The notes below the pieces were generated by a model. It was not told the origin of the DNA, searched no databases, and was given only the letters and a program-made list of their open reading frames with translations. The position numbers and the translations under genes were made by a program. From Terriglobia bacterium (lineage in GTDB: Bacteria; Acidobacteriota; Terriglobia; Bryobacterales; UBA6623), in assembly GCA_009841225.1 (NCBI GenBank), contig VXMF01000055.1, forward strand, positions 62,001 to 126,000: a stretch of 64,000 bases of DNA, written 5' to 3'. Positions 56,329 to 64,000 of this stretch are shown piece by piece (position 1 is the stretch's first letter; each line of letters starts with the position of its first letter).

Positions 56329-57306
56329 ATGTTTACTAGGTTGAATAAGCTGGATAAGTCTGTATTGCTGCTAAAGCCTCGCGGCTTTTGTGCCGGTGTT
56401 GTACGGGCGATCGATATCGTGGAGCTGGCCCTCCAAGCCTACGGGCCGCCGATCTACGTCCGCAAGGAAATCGTTCATAACCGCTTTGTCGTGAGCGACC
56501 TCGCCTCACGAGGGGCTGTGTTCGTGGACTCTGTGGACGACGTGCCGGCCGGAGCTCGCTTGGTCTACAGCGCCCACGGTGTCGCGCCCTCGGTACGGCA
56601 GAACGCGGAAGAGCGCGATCTCCAAGTGATTGACGCCACATGTCCGTTGGTCACGAAGGTGCATCTGGAAGCGATCAGATTCGCCAAGTCACACAGCACG
56701 ATCGTATTGATCGGGCACCGTGACCACGACGAAGTAATCGGAACGGTCGGCGAGGCCCCCGACCAGACGATTGTGGTGTCCACGCCCGATGAAGCCGAAA
56801 CAGTGCAGGTTCCCGACGGCGATATCGCGTACCTCACCCAGACCACTCTCAGCCTTGACGAAGCTCAATCGATCATCGACGTGTTGAAACGTCGGTTCCC
56901 TCAGATCAAGGGGCCCCCTGCCAAGGACATCTGCTACGCGACCGAGAATCGGCAGATCGCGATCAAACAGACCGCACCCGAGGCGGATGTGTTGCTGGTC
57001 GTCGGATCGCAGAATAGTTCCAACTCAGCTCGAATGGTCGAAGTGGGAGCCCAACGCGGCTTGCCCAGCTTCTTGATCGACGATGAGAAAGACATCGAGC
57101 CCGCTTGGATCGAGACCGCACGCACAGTAGCTGTCAGCGCTGGTGCCTCGGCACCCGAGTCGCTGGTGAAGAGCGTGCTGGAGCACCTTCAAGGGATGGG
57201 ATTCCATGACGTGATCGAGGTCGAGGCGGTCGAGGAGGATGTCCATTTCCCGCTCCCGCCGGAATTGCAACAGGCGCGCAACCTGATGCAAATCTCGATC
57301 GAATAG
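56329..57306 (+). CDS. ispH: 4-hydroxy-3-methylbut-2-enyl diphosphate reductase
   Basis: 325 residues. Last step of the MEP pathway, making isopentenyl and dimethylallyl diphosphate in the cytoplasm with a [4Fe-4S] cluster. The three cluster cysteines are Cys21 (KPRGFCAGVVRAID), Cys105 (DATCPLVTKVH) and Cys202 (DICYATENRQ). The catalytic Glu lies in GHRDHDEVIGTVGE (Glu135) and the TQTTLSLDEAQ and GSQNSSNSARMVEV substrate-binding blocks are intact. The start at 56329 gives the standard length. It stands alone with its own possible -10 at 56301. Bases 57307-57556 downstream contain nothing recognised. Confidence 0.97.
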   Translation: MFTRLNKLDKSVLLLKPRGFCAGVVRAIDIVELALQAYGPPIYVRKEIVHNRFVVSDLASRGAVFVDSVDDVPAGARLVYSAHGVAPSVRQNAEERDLQVIDATCPLVTKVHLEAIRFAKSHSTIVLIGHRDHDEVIGTVGEAPDQTIVVSTPDEAETVQVPDGDIAYLTQTTLSLDEAQSIIDVLKRRFPQIKGPPAKDICYATENRQIAIKQTAPEADVLLVVGSQNSSNSARMVEVGAQRGLPSFLIDDEKDIEPAWIETARTVAVSAGASAPESLVKSVLEHLQGMGFHDVIEVEAVEEDVHFPLPPELQQARNLMQISIE

Positions 57307-57556
57307 CGGGCCTGTTCTGCGGTTCGCAGAGTCGGGCTCGCAGTCCGAGATCGGCTGTGAAACTGCCAAGACCATGACCAAGAGTGCATTCCGTTGGACG
57401 CTGGCATGCCGAAGAACAGCCTGCGGGAAGTGCGCGACCTCTGAGGACTGCTCGAGGCCGCGTCGGAGAATGTTGTAATCGCCTGAACGAATCCCGCAGG
57501 CCAAGCGGCTAACGCCCCTGCTTTGCGAGATCGCATGGGACGCAGGGAGAACGACA

Positions 57557-57943
57557 ATGCAGAATCGCACAGACCAGATGAAACAAGCGGCGATGGGCTT
57601 CTACGACCAGATGTTCAACCAGTGCCAGCCACGGGCCGCGATCGAAGAATATGTGGGCGAGACCTACACACAGCACAATCCCGGTGTCGGAGACGGCAAG
57701 GAGGCCTTCATCGACTACTTCGAGCGAATGGCGAGGGAATACCCTGGCAAGCGCGTGGAGTTCAAGCGAGCCATTGCCGAGGGCGACCTAGTGGTCTTGC
57801 ACTGTTACCAGCACTGGCCGGGCGACCGCGACTATGCGGGCATCGACATTTTTCGATTCGACAGTGACGGCAAGGTCGTGGAGCATTGGGACGTGCTCCA
57901 GATCATTCCCGAAGAGGCGGCAAACGACAACGGCATGTTCTGA
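57557..57943 (+). CDS. NTF2-like / SnoaL-like domain protein
   Basis: 128 residues with the cone-shaped NTF2 fold pattern of SnoaL-like proteins: an N-terminal helix ([20 protein letters not shown]), [39 protein letters not shown] and the closing [18 protein letters not shown]. Members are small cyclases, isomerases or dehydratases, or ligand-binding proteins; the role cannot be told. A GGAG lies about ten bases upstream of the start. Apparently monocistronic. Confidence 0.85.
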   Translation: MQNRTDQMKQAAMGFYDQMFNQCQPRAAIEEYVGETYTQHNPGVGDGKEAFIDYFERMAREYPGKRVEFKRAIAEGDLVVLHCYQHWPGDRDYAGIDIFRFDSDGKVVEHWDVLQIIPEEAANDNGMF

Positions 57944-58314
57944 GACGGCAGGCGTGAGGGCTGTGACTCCCTCCCTGAGGTGTGCTTGGCTGCATCGGGC
58001 GCCGCGATTGGAGCGGCTCGATATCTAGCCACTTCGATACCGGGTGGCGTGGCCGCACAGGAAGCATGTAACGGCTTCCTGCGACCCAATGCGACTCCAC
58101 CCAGCCACATGGAGAGAAACGCCACACGGACGCCGGCATGCCAGCAGCGCACCGTCCAAACCTCTCGGACCGCGAGCTCGGCGCGCATCCCAGCAACGCC
58201 GGCATTCATCTATAGCCGACAGATAGACGCTCATCTAATCGGCAAATGGACGCTACTCTAATTAGCAAATGGACGCTACTCTAATTAGCAAATGGACGCT
58301 ACAATAACAAGCAG
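57944..58314. other. Intergenic region ending in the 23-bp repeat array
   Basis: 371 bases. The first 280 show no gene, RNA or promoter that I can support. The remainder is the tandem repeat (58222 onward) described separately, noticeably AT-richer than what precedes it. Confidence 0.4.
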
Positions 58315-58324
58315 ATGGACGCAG
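58222..58324 (+). repeat. Four 23-bp tandem repeats plus partial fifth containing the downstream start codon
   Basis: Units at 58222-58244, 58245-58267, 58268-58290, 58291-58313 and a partial from 58314. Units 2 and 3 are identical; unit 1 is degraded and unit 4 diverges in its last third. The core AAATGGACGC recurs every 23 bases, with ATGs at 58246, 58269, 58292 and 58315. The last is the start codon of the DUF4143 ATPase gene. As 23 is not a multiple of three, the upstream ATGs lie in rotating frames and open very short peptides (for example MDATLISKWTLL). Confidence 0.9.
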
Positions 58325-59577
58325 CTACCCACGGGTCGGGTGAAATCTACTATCCGCGATTGCTACTGCCCTCGATACAGACAGCGCTGCTCGACACGCG
58401 CGTGGTCTGCGTGCTCGGCCCGCGCCGGTGCGGCAAGACAACACTGGTCCGCCGACTGGATCCGAACCGCCCGTACATCGATCTGGACGATAGCGAATAC
58501 TACCGGGTGGCGCGGGAAGACCCGGCAGGCTTCGTTGCAAGCCTTCCGGACACTGCCACGTTGGATGAAGTCCAGAGGGTGCCGGCGTTGCTGTCGGCGA
58601 TCAAGGTTGCAGTGGACCGCGACAGGCGACCAGGCAGGTTCGTGCTGGCAGGCTCAGCCAACCTCGTGCTAGCTCGGCAGGCCACCGATTCCCTTGCGGG
58701 CCGAATCGAAACTGTCCTCCTGCAGCCGCTGACCGAAGCCGAGAAGGAAAGGCGCGAGGGTGCGTTCCTGTCCGCACTGCTAGCCAATGGCTTGCGGCCA
58801 TCGATACAAGCCGGAAGCGTATCGGCCATCGAAGGACTGCCTCGAAGGCTTGTGGCGGGCGGTTTTCCCGAGCCGGTCCCAAGGAACCCATCACGCGCCA
58901 GACAGTGGCATCGCCAGTACTCCGCGAGCATCATCGAAAGGGATGTCCGCGACATGGCAGAAGTCCGCATGGCTGGCCGACTCAAGCGATTCGTGGAGAT
59001 GCTCGCTGTGCGCACCGCGACGCTCGTGAACACCAGCAACATAGCTTCCGACATTGGGCTTAGTCGAGATACTGTGAACCACTACCTCGAAGTCCTCGAG
59101 CGGCTGTTTGTGATCAGGCGGCTCCCTGCCTGGCATTCCAATGAGTGGAGGCGACTCGTGAAGTCGCCAAAGCTCCATTTTGTCGACACTGGCTTAGCTG
59201 CGGCTCTAGCTCGCCGTAGCACGTCCGACTGGCTTGCGAGGCGTACCGAGATGGGCCGTCTTCTTGAATCATTCGTTGTCCAGCAGGTGATTGCACAGAG
59301 TGCGTGGACAGACCCAGACCTCCAGTTCTGGCACTACCGCGACAAAGACAAGGTCGAAGTCGACCTAGTGGTGACCCGGGGGGCGAGCACGTGGGGCATC
59401 GAAGTGAAGTCGTCGGCCTCTGTCAGTTCCAGCGATGGGCAGGGCTTGGCACGACTCGCGGCTCGTTGCGGCGACAACTTCGAATCCGGAGTCATTCTCT
59501 ACGCCGGCAGCAGCCTCCTACCAACCCGAGACCCACGTGTGCTAGCGGTGCCGCTGAGCGAACTCTGGAACCGCTAG
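58315..59577 (+). CDS. AAA-type ATPase with DUF4143 domain
   Basis: 420 residues. Walker A GPRRCGKTT (35-43), Walker B-like DTATLDEVQRVP (Asp84-Glu85), sensor-like VLAGSANLVLARQATDSLAG, a winged-helix middle (NTSNIASDIGLSRDTVNHYL), DUF4143 and a C-terminal PD-(D/E)XK-like core (DKVEVDLVVTRG, WGIEVKSSASV). The family is abundant and variably present in bacteria; its biological role is not established. The ATG lies inside the fifth unit of the upstream tandem repeat, leaving no room for a normal Shine-Dalgarno. Neighbours are unrelated, so it is probably an acquired single gene. Confidence 0.85.
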   Translation: MDAATHGSGEIYYPRLLLPSIQTALLDTRVVCVLGPRRCGKTTLVRRLDPNRPYIDLDDSEYYRVAREDPAGFVASLPDTATLDEVQRVPALLSAIKVAVDRDRRPGRFVLAGSANLVLARQATDSLAGRIETVLLQPLTEAEKERREGAFLSALLANGLRPSIQAGSVSAIEGLPRRLVAGGFPEPVPRNPSRARQWHRQYSASIIERDVRDMAEVRMAGRLKRFVEMLAVRTATLVNTSNIASDIGLSRDTVNHYLEVLERLFVIRRLPAWHSNEWRRLVKSPKLHFVDTGLAAALARRSTSDWLARRTEMGRLLESFVVQQVIAQSAWTDPDLQFWHYRDKDKVEVDLVVTRGASTWGIEVKSSASVSSSDGQGLARLAARCGDNFESGVILYAGSSLLPTRDPRVLAVPLSELWNR

Positions 59578-59706
59578 CAGCAAGCGGCGGCGCTCGAATT
59601 GGAACTGCCCAATGAGCGGCCATCCTCTGCCCGCCGTCGGCCCTGATGCTGATCCAGGGCAGCGCCGGAGCCTACGCTGCCCTGCGCGGCACTCCCGCTT
59701 GGCGCA

Positions 59707-61170
59707 TCACGCCTCGGCGAACAGCTTCCCAAGCCGTTCCACCTCTGCTGGCTTACTGTCGGCGATATTCTCCTGCTCATGCGGATCTGCCTCGCGGTCG
59801 AAGAGTTCGCGCTGTTCCCGGAAGCCCTCGACCAGCTTGTACCGATGATCCTGCACCATGCGAAAACGCCCCGCATGTGCTCGCTCCACCTTGAGCGCGG
59901 AGCGCGCGAAGTCGCGGTGCTCGCCGCCTCCTTGGTCCAGCACCCTCCGCAGCGAGCGACTCTCCATCTCGGGCGGCACCGCTAGCTCGGCCATGTCGAT
60001 GAAGGTAGCAGCCAAGTCCATTAGGCTGACCAGAGCGTCGCTTGCCTGGCCCTGCGCGATGCCCGGACCGGCCAGCACTAACGGCACGCCCGCCGAGGCC
60101 TGGAACGGCAGGCTCTTCCCCCAGAGCGATTTGTCGCCCAGCATCTCTCCGTGATCACTGGAGTAGACGACGACCGTGTTGTCTAGGTCGCCGCGCTCGC
60201 GCAAACGCTCTTGGAACGTCCCCAGCCAGCCGTCGATGTTCTCGACCATCGCAGAGTAGTTCTGGCGGATGCGCACGTGCTGATCGAACGGGAACGGGCC
60301 GTCGTAGTCCCTGGGCTGGGGAAAGTCTTCGATAACCCGATCAGGCCCGCGGTACTTCCGCTCCATGCTGGCAGTGATGTCCATCGGAGGATGCGGGCCG
60401 TTGAAGTTCACCACCAAGAACCAAGGCGCCTCGTCAGGAGCCCTGCCCAGCAGCCTGAGACCCTCCCTAGCAGTGAAATTATCGAGGTAATGCTCGTCGT
60501 CCAAGGGGCACGGCTCGGTCATGCCCCACCAGTTCTCGTCGCGAGGCTCCCGCCGGCGCTCGATGTCCTCGGCGCAGATGCGGTCCAGAGGAGGATCCAG
60601 CTCGGATAGGTACGCGTAGTAGGGTTCCTTCGGCCCGACCGTCCCTCCAAAGTACCCCCCGCCCTTTCCGGCCGTGATCTGCATGTCGGAGAAGCCCCAC
60701 TCGTCCATGTTTCTCCTGCCATCGAGCGTGCGCCCCAGCGAGCCCTTGTGCAGGTCGATCTTGCCGGTTGCCATCGTGTGGTAGCCGCTGTCACGCAGGT
60801 GCTTGTAGAACGTGGTGATCGCGGGGTCGTAAGGGTCTTGGTTCACCTCCACGCCGCAGTTTTCGTACTCCATGCCTGACGCGAGGCACGAGCGCGACGG
60901 GCCGCACACCGGCGAAGCGACGATGGCTCGGGTGAAATCGACGCCGCGAGCAGCGAGGCTGTCGATGTTCGGGGTAGGCACGGGAATTTCCGGATTTCGC
61001 CCGAGCCAGTCCGGCCGGTGCTGGTCCGACAGCAAGAACAGGAAGTTCGGCCGCTTCGCGGCGCGCGGCCCAGGGAGCGAGCCGGCGCACGCTCCCAAAG
61101 AGGCAGCAGCTGCGGCAGTGGTGCCCGCGAGGATCTCCCTTCTCGAGATCAACAGATTGCCGGAATGCAC
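59707..61170 (-). CDS. Type I sulfatase, Tat-exported lipoprotein
   Basis: 487 residues from the GTG at 61170, chosen because AGGAGGT lies five bases upstream and the product then begins with a twin-arginine signal (ISRREILAGTTAAAAASLGA) ending in a lipobox with Cys28. The longer open frame upstream is not protein-like. The formylglycine motif is CGPSRSCLASG (Cys89); FLLSDQHRPDWLG supplies the metal Asp but has Gln in place of the second Asp of the usual pair; YSSDHGEMLG is present. Divergent from the MBL-fold gene, sharing a 387-base control region. Confidence 0.9.
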   Translation of the reverse strand: MHSGNLLISRREILAGTTAAAAASLGACAGSLPGPRAAKRPNFLFLLSDQHRPDWLGRNPEIPVPTPNIDSLAARGVDFTRAIVASPVCGPSRSCLASGMEYENCGVEVNQDPYDPAITTFYKHLRDSGYHTMATGKIDLHKGSLGRTLDGRRNMDEWGFSDMQITAGKGGGYFGGTVGPKEPYYAYLSELDPPLDRICAEDIERRREPRDENWWGMTEPCPLDDEHYLDNFTAREGLRLLGRAPDEAPWFLVVNFNGPHPPMDITASMERKYRGPDRVIEDFPQPRDYDGPFPFDQHVRIRQNYSAMVENIDGWLGTFQERLRERGDLDNTVVVYSSDHGEMLGDKSLWGKSLPFQASAGVPLVLAGPGIAQGQASDALVSLMDLAATFIDMAELAVPPEMESRSLRRVLDQGGGEHRDFARSALKVERAHAGRFRMVQDHRYKLVEGFREQRELFDREADPHEQENIADSKPAEVERLGKLFAEA

Positions 61171-61486
61171 AAGCGACCTCCTCTGGCTCACAGATGGTTC
61201 CGGAAGCCCGGTAGCGAAGATTGTACGGCAGAGAACGGTCGCACGGCGGCACTGAACACCTCCCGATCCAACGCCGCCAGAAGCCTTGGGTAGGGACGGG
61301 GCCCAAGGATCAATCCACCCGAACTCATCCGCCACAACGTCTCGGGAGTCTTGCCGACTGGTCGTCCCGACTCGAAATTCGCCCGTGCTGAGGACTGGGC
61401 GAGAATCATGCCCGAGTGCGCGGTTTTCAGGGGGCAAGCGGTACTGCATGGCCCATCGACGGGCGCCTCTACTTGCGGTCCGAGAC

Positions 61487-61515
61487 TTGCGAGAGTTCCC
61501 CGAGGGGAATAGAAT
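61487..61515 (+). promoter_or_regulatory. Sigma70-type promoter with palindrome in the spacer, upstream of the MBL gene
   Basis: TTGCGA (61487-61492) and TAGAAT (61510-61515) are separated by exactly 17 bases. The spacer contains TTCCCC-GA-GGGGAA (61496-61509), a 6-bp inverted repeat placed where a bound repressor would block RNA polymerase. The rest of the 61171-61486 region between the divergent genes shows nothing else. Confidence 0.6.
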
Positions 61516-61517
61516 CT

Positions 61518-61550
61518 TCCCGAGAGGACGAATCCTCCAAGTCCTCGGGA
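61518..61550 (+). promoter_or_regulatory. Possible leader stem-loop covering the ribosome site of the MBL gene
   Basis: TCCCGAG (61518-61524) can pair with CTCGGGA (61544-61550), and AGGA-CGAA-TCCT forms an inner hairpin (61525-61536). The 3' arm overlaps the GGGAG ribosome site before the ATG at 61558. If transcription starts near 61522 the outer 5' arm would be only partly transcribed, so the structure may be weaker than it looks. Confidence 0.35.
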
Positions 61551-61557
61551 GACCGTC

Positions 61558-62535
61558 ATGCGAATTTTCCTGCTTGTTCTAACTGCCATCGGCCTGTGCG
61601 TCGCTTGGCAATGCACTGCCCCGCCAGCGGTCGAGATCGTCTCGGAGACCGAGACGCTCAAACTGGTCAAGGACGGCATCTGGTTTCGCATGGGAGAGCG
61701 CGATCAGGGGCACTGCAACAACGTGGTGATCGACATCGGCGATGGCCTGCTGGTCGTAGACGCGAACTTTCCCAGCGGTGCCGCGGCACTCATGAAAGAC
61801 ATCCAGCAGGTGAGCAAGAAGCCGGTCCGCTATGTCTTCGACACACACCATCACGGTGATCACGCATACGCCAACGCAGTGTGGACGCGCCAAGGCGCGA
61901 CGACGCTGGCGTACATTGGCGTGGCCGAGGAGATGAAACGCTACGAGCCCGCCGGGTGGCAGGCTGCCGCCAAGGCTCGTCCCGACGTGGCGGCGGTCGG
62001 TGCGGACACGGTAGAACCCCCGATGGAGACCTTTGACGTCGTTCCACATACGCTGGAAGGTGCCGGCCGCAAGGTCGAGTTCCACCATTTCGGATGGGCT
62101 CACACGCGGGGAGACGGAATGGTCTTCCTGCCGGACGACGGCATCCTGTGCACGGGCGACGCGATCGTCAACGGCCCGTTCAACTTCACCGGGCACTCCA
62201 ACACCGGCAACTGGCCCAACGTGGTCAAGCAGGCCGAGGCGCTCCAGCCCTCCACCATCCTGCCGGGGCACGGCTCCAGCGGCGGACCGGAGATCGCCGC
62301 TGGCCAGCGGCAGTTCTTCGAAGAACTCAATGCGGCGGTCGAGGCCGCGTTCGCCGACGGAAAGTCCCTTGAGGATGTCGTCACGGTCGAAGACGGTGCC
62401 GGAACCGAGACTGTCATCGAACTCTCCGACGAGGTCAGCAACTGGGTGGCGGCCCGCTTCGCCGAACAGGTCCGCGTGCGGTATGCCGAGCTAGCCGAAG
62501 GCAAGCCGCACGGCGAGATCGTGGGCGGGCCCTAG
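61558..62535 (+). CDS. Exported MBL-fold metallo-hydrolase
   Basis: 325 residues with a short signal sequence (RIFLLVLTAIGLCVAWQC), possibly a lipoprotein at Cys19. The zinc-binding HHHGDH (97-102) follows a FDT strand; further ligands are expected in FGWAHTRGD, CTGDAIVNGP and LPGHGS. Subtype resembles class B beta-lactamase-like hydrolases of wide substrate range; no drug-resistance role can be claimed. It has its own promoter with an apparent operator and is followed 48 bases later by a sulfatase on the same strand. Confidence 0.85.
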   Translation: MRIFLLVLTAIGLCVAWQCTAPPAVEIVSETETLKLVKDGIWFRMGERDQGHCNNVVIDIGDGLLVVDANFPSGAAALMKDIQQVSKKPVRYVFDTHHHGDHAYANAVWTRQGATTLAYIGVAEEMKRYEPAGWQAAAKARPDVAAVGADTVEPPMETFDVVPHTLEGAGRKVEFHHFGWAHTRGDGMVFLPDDGILCTGDAIVNGPFNFTGHSNTGNWPNVVKQAEALQPSTILPGHGSSGGPEIAAGQRQFFEELNAAVEAAFADGKSLEDVVTVEDGAGTETVIELSDEVSNWVAARFAEQVRVRYAELAEGKPHGEIVGGP

Positions 62536-62583
62536 AGGGCAGCTTCTCCAGTGCCGGCGCAGGCAAGCACTCGCGATCCAAGC

Positions 62584-64000
62584 ATGCTAAACAAGAGGGT
62601 CGGCCCGCTCCGGTCTCTGATAGCCCTATCCGTAGTCTTCGCCTGGGCGTATGGCTGCGCCGGAGAGGCGGACTTGGCGCGCCCGCCGAACGTCATCTTC
62701 ATTCTTGCTGATGACCTCGGCTGGGCCGACACTGGTGTCTACGGCAGCCAGTTCTTCGAAACCCCCCACATTGACGCGCTCGCCCAGCGCGGCATGACCT
62801 TTACCAATGCGTACGCCGCCGCGGCAATCTGCTCGCCCACACGCGCCAGCATCCTCACGGGCCTGCACCCGGCCCGCATCGGGATCACTACCGCCGCGGG
62901 TCATCTCGAGCGCGAAGTCTTGGAAAAGAGCCTTCGGCCCCGCGCTCCAGAGAACCAACCAGCTCTCAGTGCCAACAGCTTGACTCGACTCGGAGTCGAC
63001 TACTTCACCCTAGCGGAAGCACTCGGGATGGCAGGCTACCGCACGGCGCACTTCGGCAAGTGGCATCTCGGCCGGGAACCCTTCGACGCCTTGAACCAAG
63101 GTTTCGAGATCGACTTGCCCCACACGCCAGGACCGGGCCCGTCCGGCGGCTATCTCGGCCCTTGGAGCTTTTGGCCCGGAGCGGGATCTGAAGGCGAGCA
63201 CATCGAAGACCGGATGGCGAGCGAGGCGGCTGAGTTCATCCGTCAGAACAGCGACCGACCGTTCTTCCTCAACTACTGGTGCTTTTCCGTGCATGCTCCG
63301 ATCCAAGGCAAGCCGGACCTCGTCGAAAAGTACCGAGCCAAAGCCGACCCGAGCATGGCTCAGCGCAATCCGATCATGGGTGCGATGGTGGAGAGCTTGG
63401 ATGACGCAGTGGGCTCCCTGCTTGCGGTGGTCGACGAGTTGGACATCGCCGACGACACGATCGTCGTGTTCTTTTCAGACAACGGCGGCATGGTCCACCG
63501 CCTCAATGCGGGAGTGCCGGTGACAAGCAACGCGCCTCTGCGCAGCGGCAAGTCCTCGATCTATGAAGGCGGCATACGCGAACCCCTGATCATCGCCTGG
63601 CCGCCGCTCGTCGAGGCCGGATCGCTAAGCGCCGAGATCGTGCAAAGCATCGACTTCTTTCCGACCCTGCTGGAGTTGACGGGAGTGCCGCCTCGGGAGG
63701 GACAGTCATTCGACGGCGTGAGCATCGTGTCGGCACTTCGTGGCGAGTCGCTCGAGCGCGACGCGATCTTCGTGCACAGCCCGCACTACACGCCGGCCAC
63801 GCTCCACAGGCCCAGCACCTCGGTGCGCAAGGGAGATTGGAAGCTGATCCGCTTCCATTGCGACGGCCCGGATCAACAAGACCGCCACGAGCTCTACAAC
63901 CTCGCTGAGGACATCGGCGAACAGGTTGACCTAGCCGGACAACAGCCCTCCATCGTCAGCGAGCTCAGCGCGCTCCTTGACCGCTTCCTCTCCGACACCG
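62584..64000 (+). CDS. Type I sulfatase, lipoprotein, cut by the window end
   Basis: The first 472 codons of a sulfatase whose end lies outside the window. The signal ends with a lipobox-like WAYGC (Cys25). The metal site VIFILADDLGWADTGVYGS, formylglycine motif CSPTRASILTG (Cys83), HFGKWHLGREP and FFSDNGGMVHRL are intact, as is the late KGDWKLIRFHCDG strand, so little is missing. Together with the divergent sulfatase and the MBL-fold gene it forms a small cluster of surface hydrolases. Confidence 0.9.
   Translation, partial: MLNKRVGPLRSLIALSVVFAWAYGCAGEADLARPPNVIFILADDLGWADTGVYGSQFFETPHIDALAQRGMTFTNAYAAAAICSPTRASILTGLHPARIGITTAAGHLEREVLEKSLRPRAPENQPALSANSLTRLGVDYFTLAEALGMAGYRTAHFGKWHLGREPFDALNQGFEIDLPHTPGPGPSGGYLGPWSFWPGAGSEGEHIEDRMASEAAEFIRQNSDRPFFLNYWCFSVHAPIQGKPDLVEKYRAKADPSMAQRNPIMGAMVESLDDAVGSLLAVVDELDIADDTIVVFFSDNGGMVHRLNAGVPVTSNAPLRSGKSSIYEGGIREPLIIAWPPLVEAGSLSAEIVQSIDFFPTLLELTGVPPREGQSFDGVSIVSALRGESLERDAIFVHSPHYTPATLHRPSTSVRKGDWKLIRFHCDGPDQQDRHELYNLAEDIGEQVDLAGQQPSIVSELSALLDRFLSDT

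Noticed and set aside
58222-58324. Possible CRISPR array or replication-origin iterons
   Set aside because: Units are contiguous with no spacers, no cas genes are near, and the last unit contains a start codon. No dnaA or rep gene is present to support an origin.
61171-61449. Upstream extension of the minus-strand sulfatase
   Set aside because: The GTG at 61170 has a strong ribosome site and starts the Tat signal, so the longer frame is unlikely to be used.

Overview
The window reads as chromosomal DNA of a high-GC bacterium, most likely an Acidobacteriota member of the Solibacter/Bryobacter type (inference). The main markers are a protein carrying the Solibacter-type TIGR03437 domain (6349-9063), a VWFA-related protein of the acidobacterial TIGR03436 type beside an Oar-like outer-membrane beta-barrel (50388-54169), and three DUF1501 / PSCyt1-DUF1549-DUF1553 gene pairs, which are shared by Solibacter-like Acidobacteriota and Planctomycetota. 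Four type I sulfatases, a sialidase-like protein, a Gfo/Idh/MocA oxidoreductase, a sugar-isomerase-like TIM barrel and many Tat or lipoprotein signals point to a heterotroph that degrades sulfated or complex glycans outside the cytoplasm. No rRNA, phage, integrase, transposase or CRISPR array was found. One tRNA is present.

Layout. 0-5.4 kb: VOC protein with a degenerate ArsR-like regulator, seven-haem TPR cytochrome, intact VapBC-like module, alpha-E protein. 5.4-9.1 kb: translationally coupled TIGR03437 and NHL-propeller genes. 9.4-12.7 kb: zinc-type dehydrogenase, RraA-like aldolase and Nramp-related transporter, probably one catabolic operon. 13-17.6 kb: first DUF1553/DUF1501 pair, divergent from a sialidase-like gene and an exported VOC protein. 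19.5-24.3 kb: a roughly 1600-residue dihaem protein with cyclase-like and HEAT-like regions. 24.7-28.6 kb: TIM-barrel isomerase, Gfo/Idh/MocA protein, PQQ-type propeller. 28.9-33.3 kb: second pair, gene order reversed. 33.5-33.9 kb: vapB with an obvious operator and a vapC cut off at a tRNA-Ser(GCU). 34.3-40.5 kb: sulfatase and third pair. 40.7-46.6 kb: RND permease, adaptor and TolC operon. 46.6-50.3 kb: sulfatase, then a frameshifted vapC with intact vapB lying between a decayed 3' fragment and an intact copy of an esterase gene. 50.4-54.2 kb: VWFA/Oar-like pair. 54.5-59.6 kb: low-GC flavoprotein, ispH, NTF2-like protein, DUF4143 ATPase preceded by 23-bp tandem repeats that contain its start codon. 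59.7-64 kb: divergent sulfatase and MBL-fold genes and a sulfatase cut by the window end.

How the parts may work together (inference): secreted sulfatases, sialidase-like protein and esterase trim polymers; Tat-exported isomerase and oxidoreductase-type proteins process sugars in the periplasm; the haem-binding DUF1549/DUF1553 proteins with their DUF1501 partners form an exported system of unknown function that is present three times here with different inserted domains. The least explained items are these three variant pairs, the giant dihaem protein, the altered active-site motifs in the 9.4-12.7 kb operon, and the 23-bp-period ATG-containing repeats found at two separate places.
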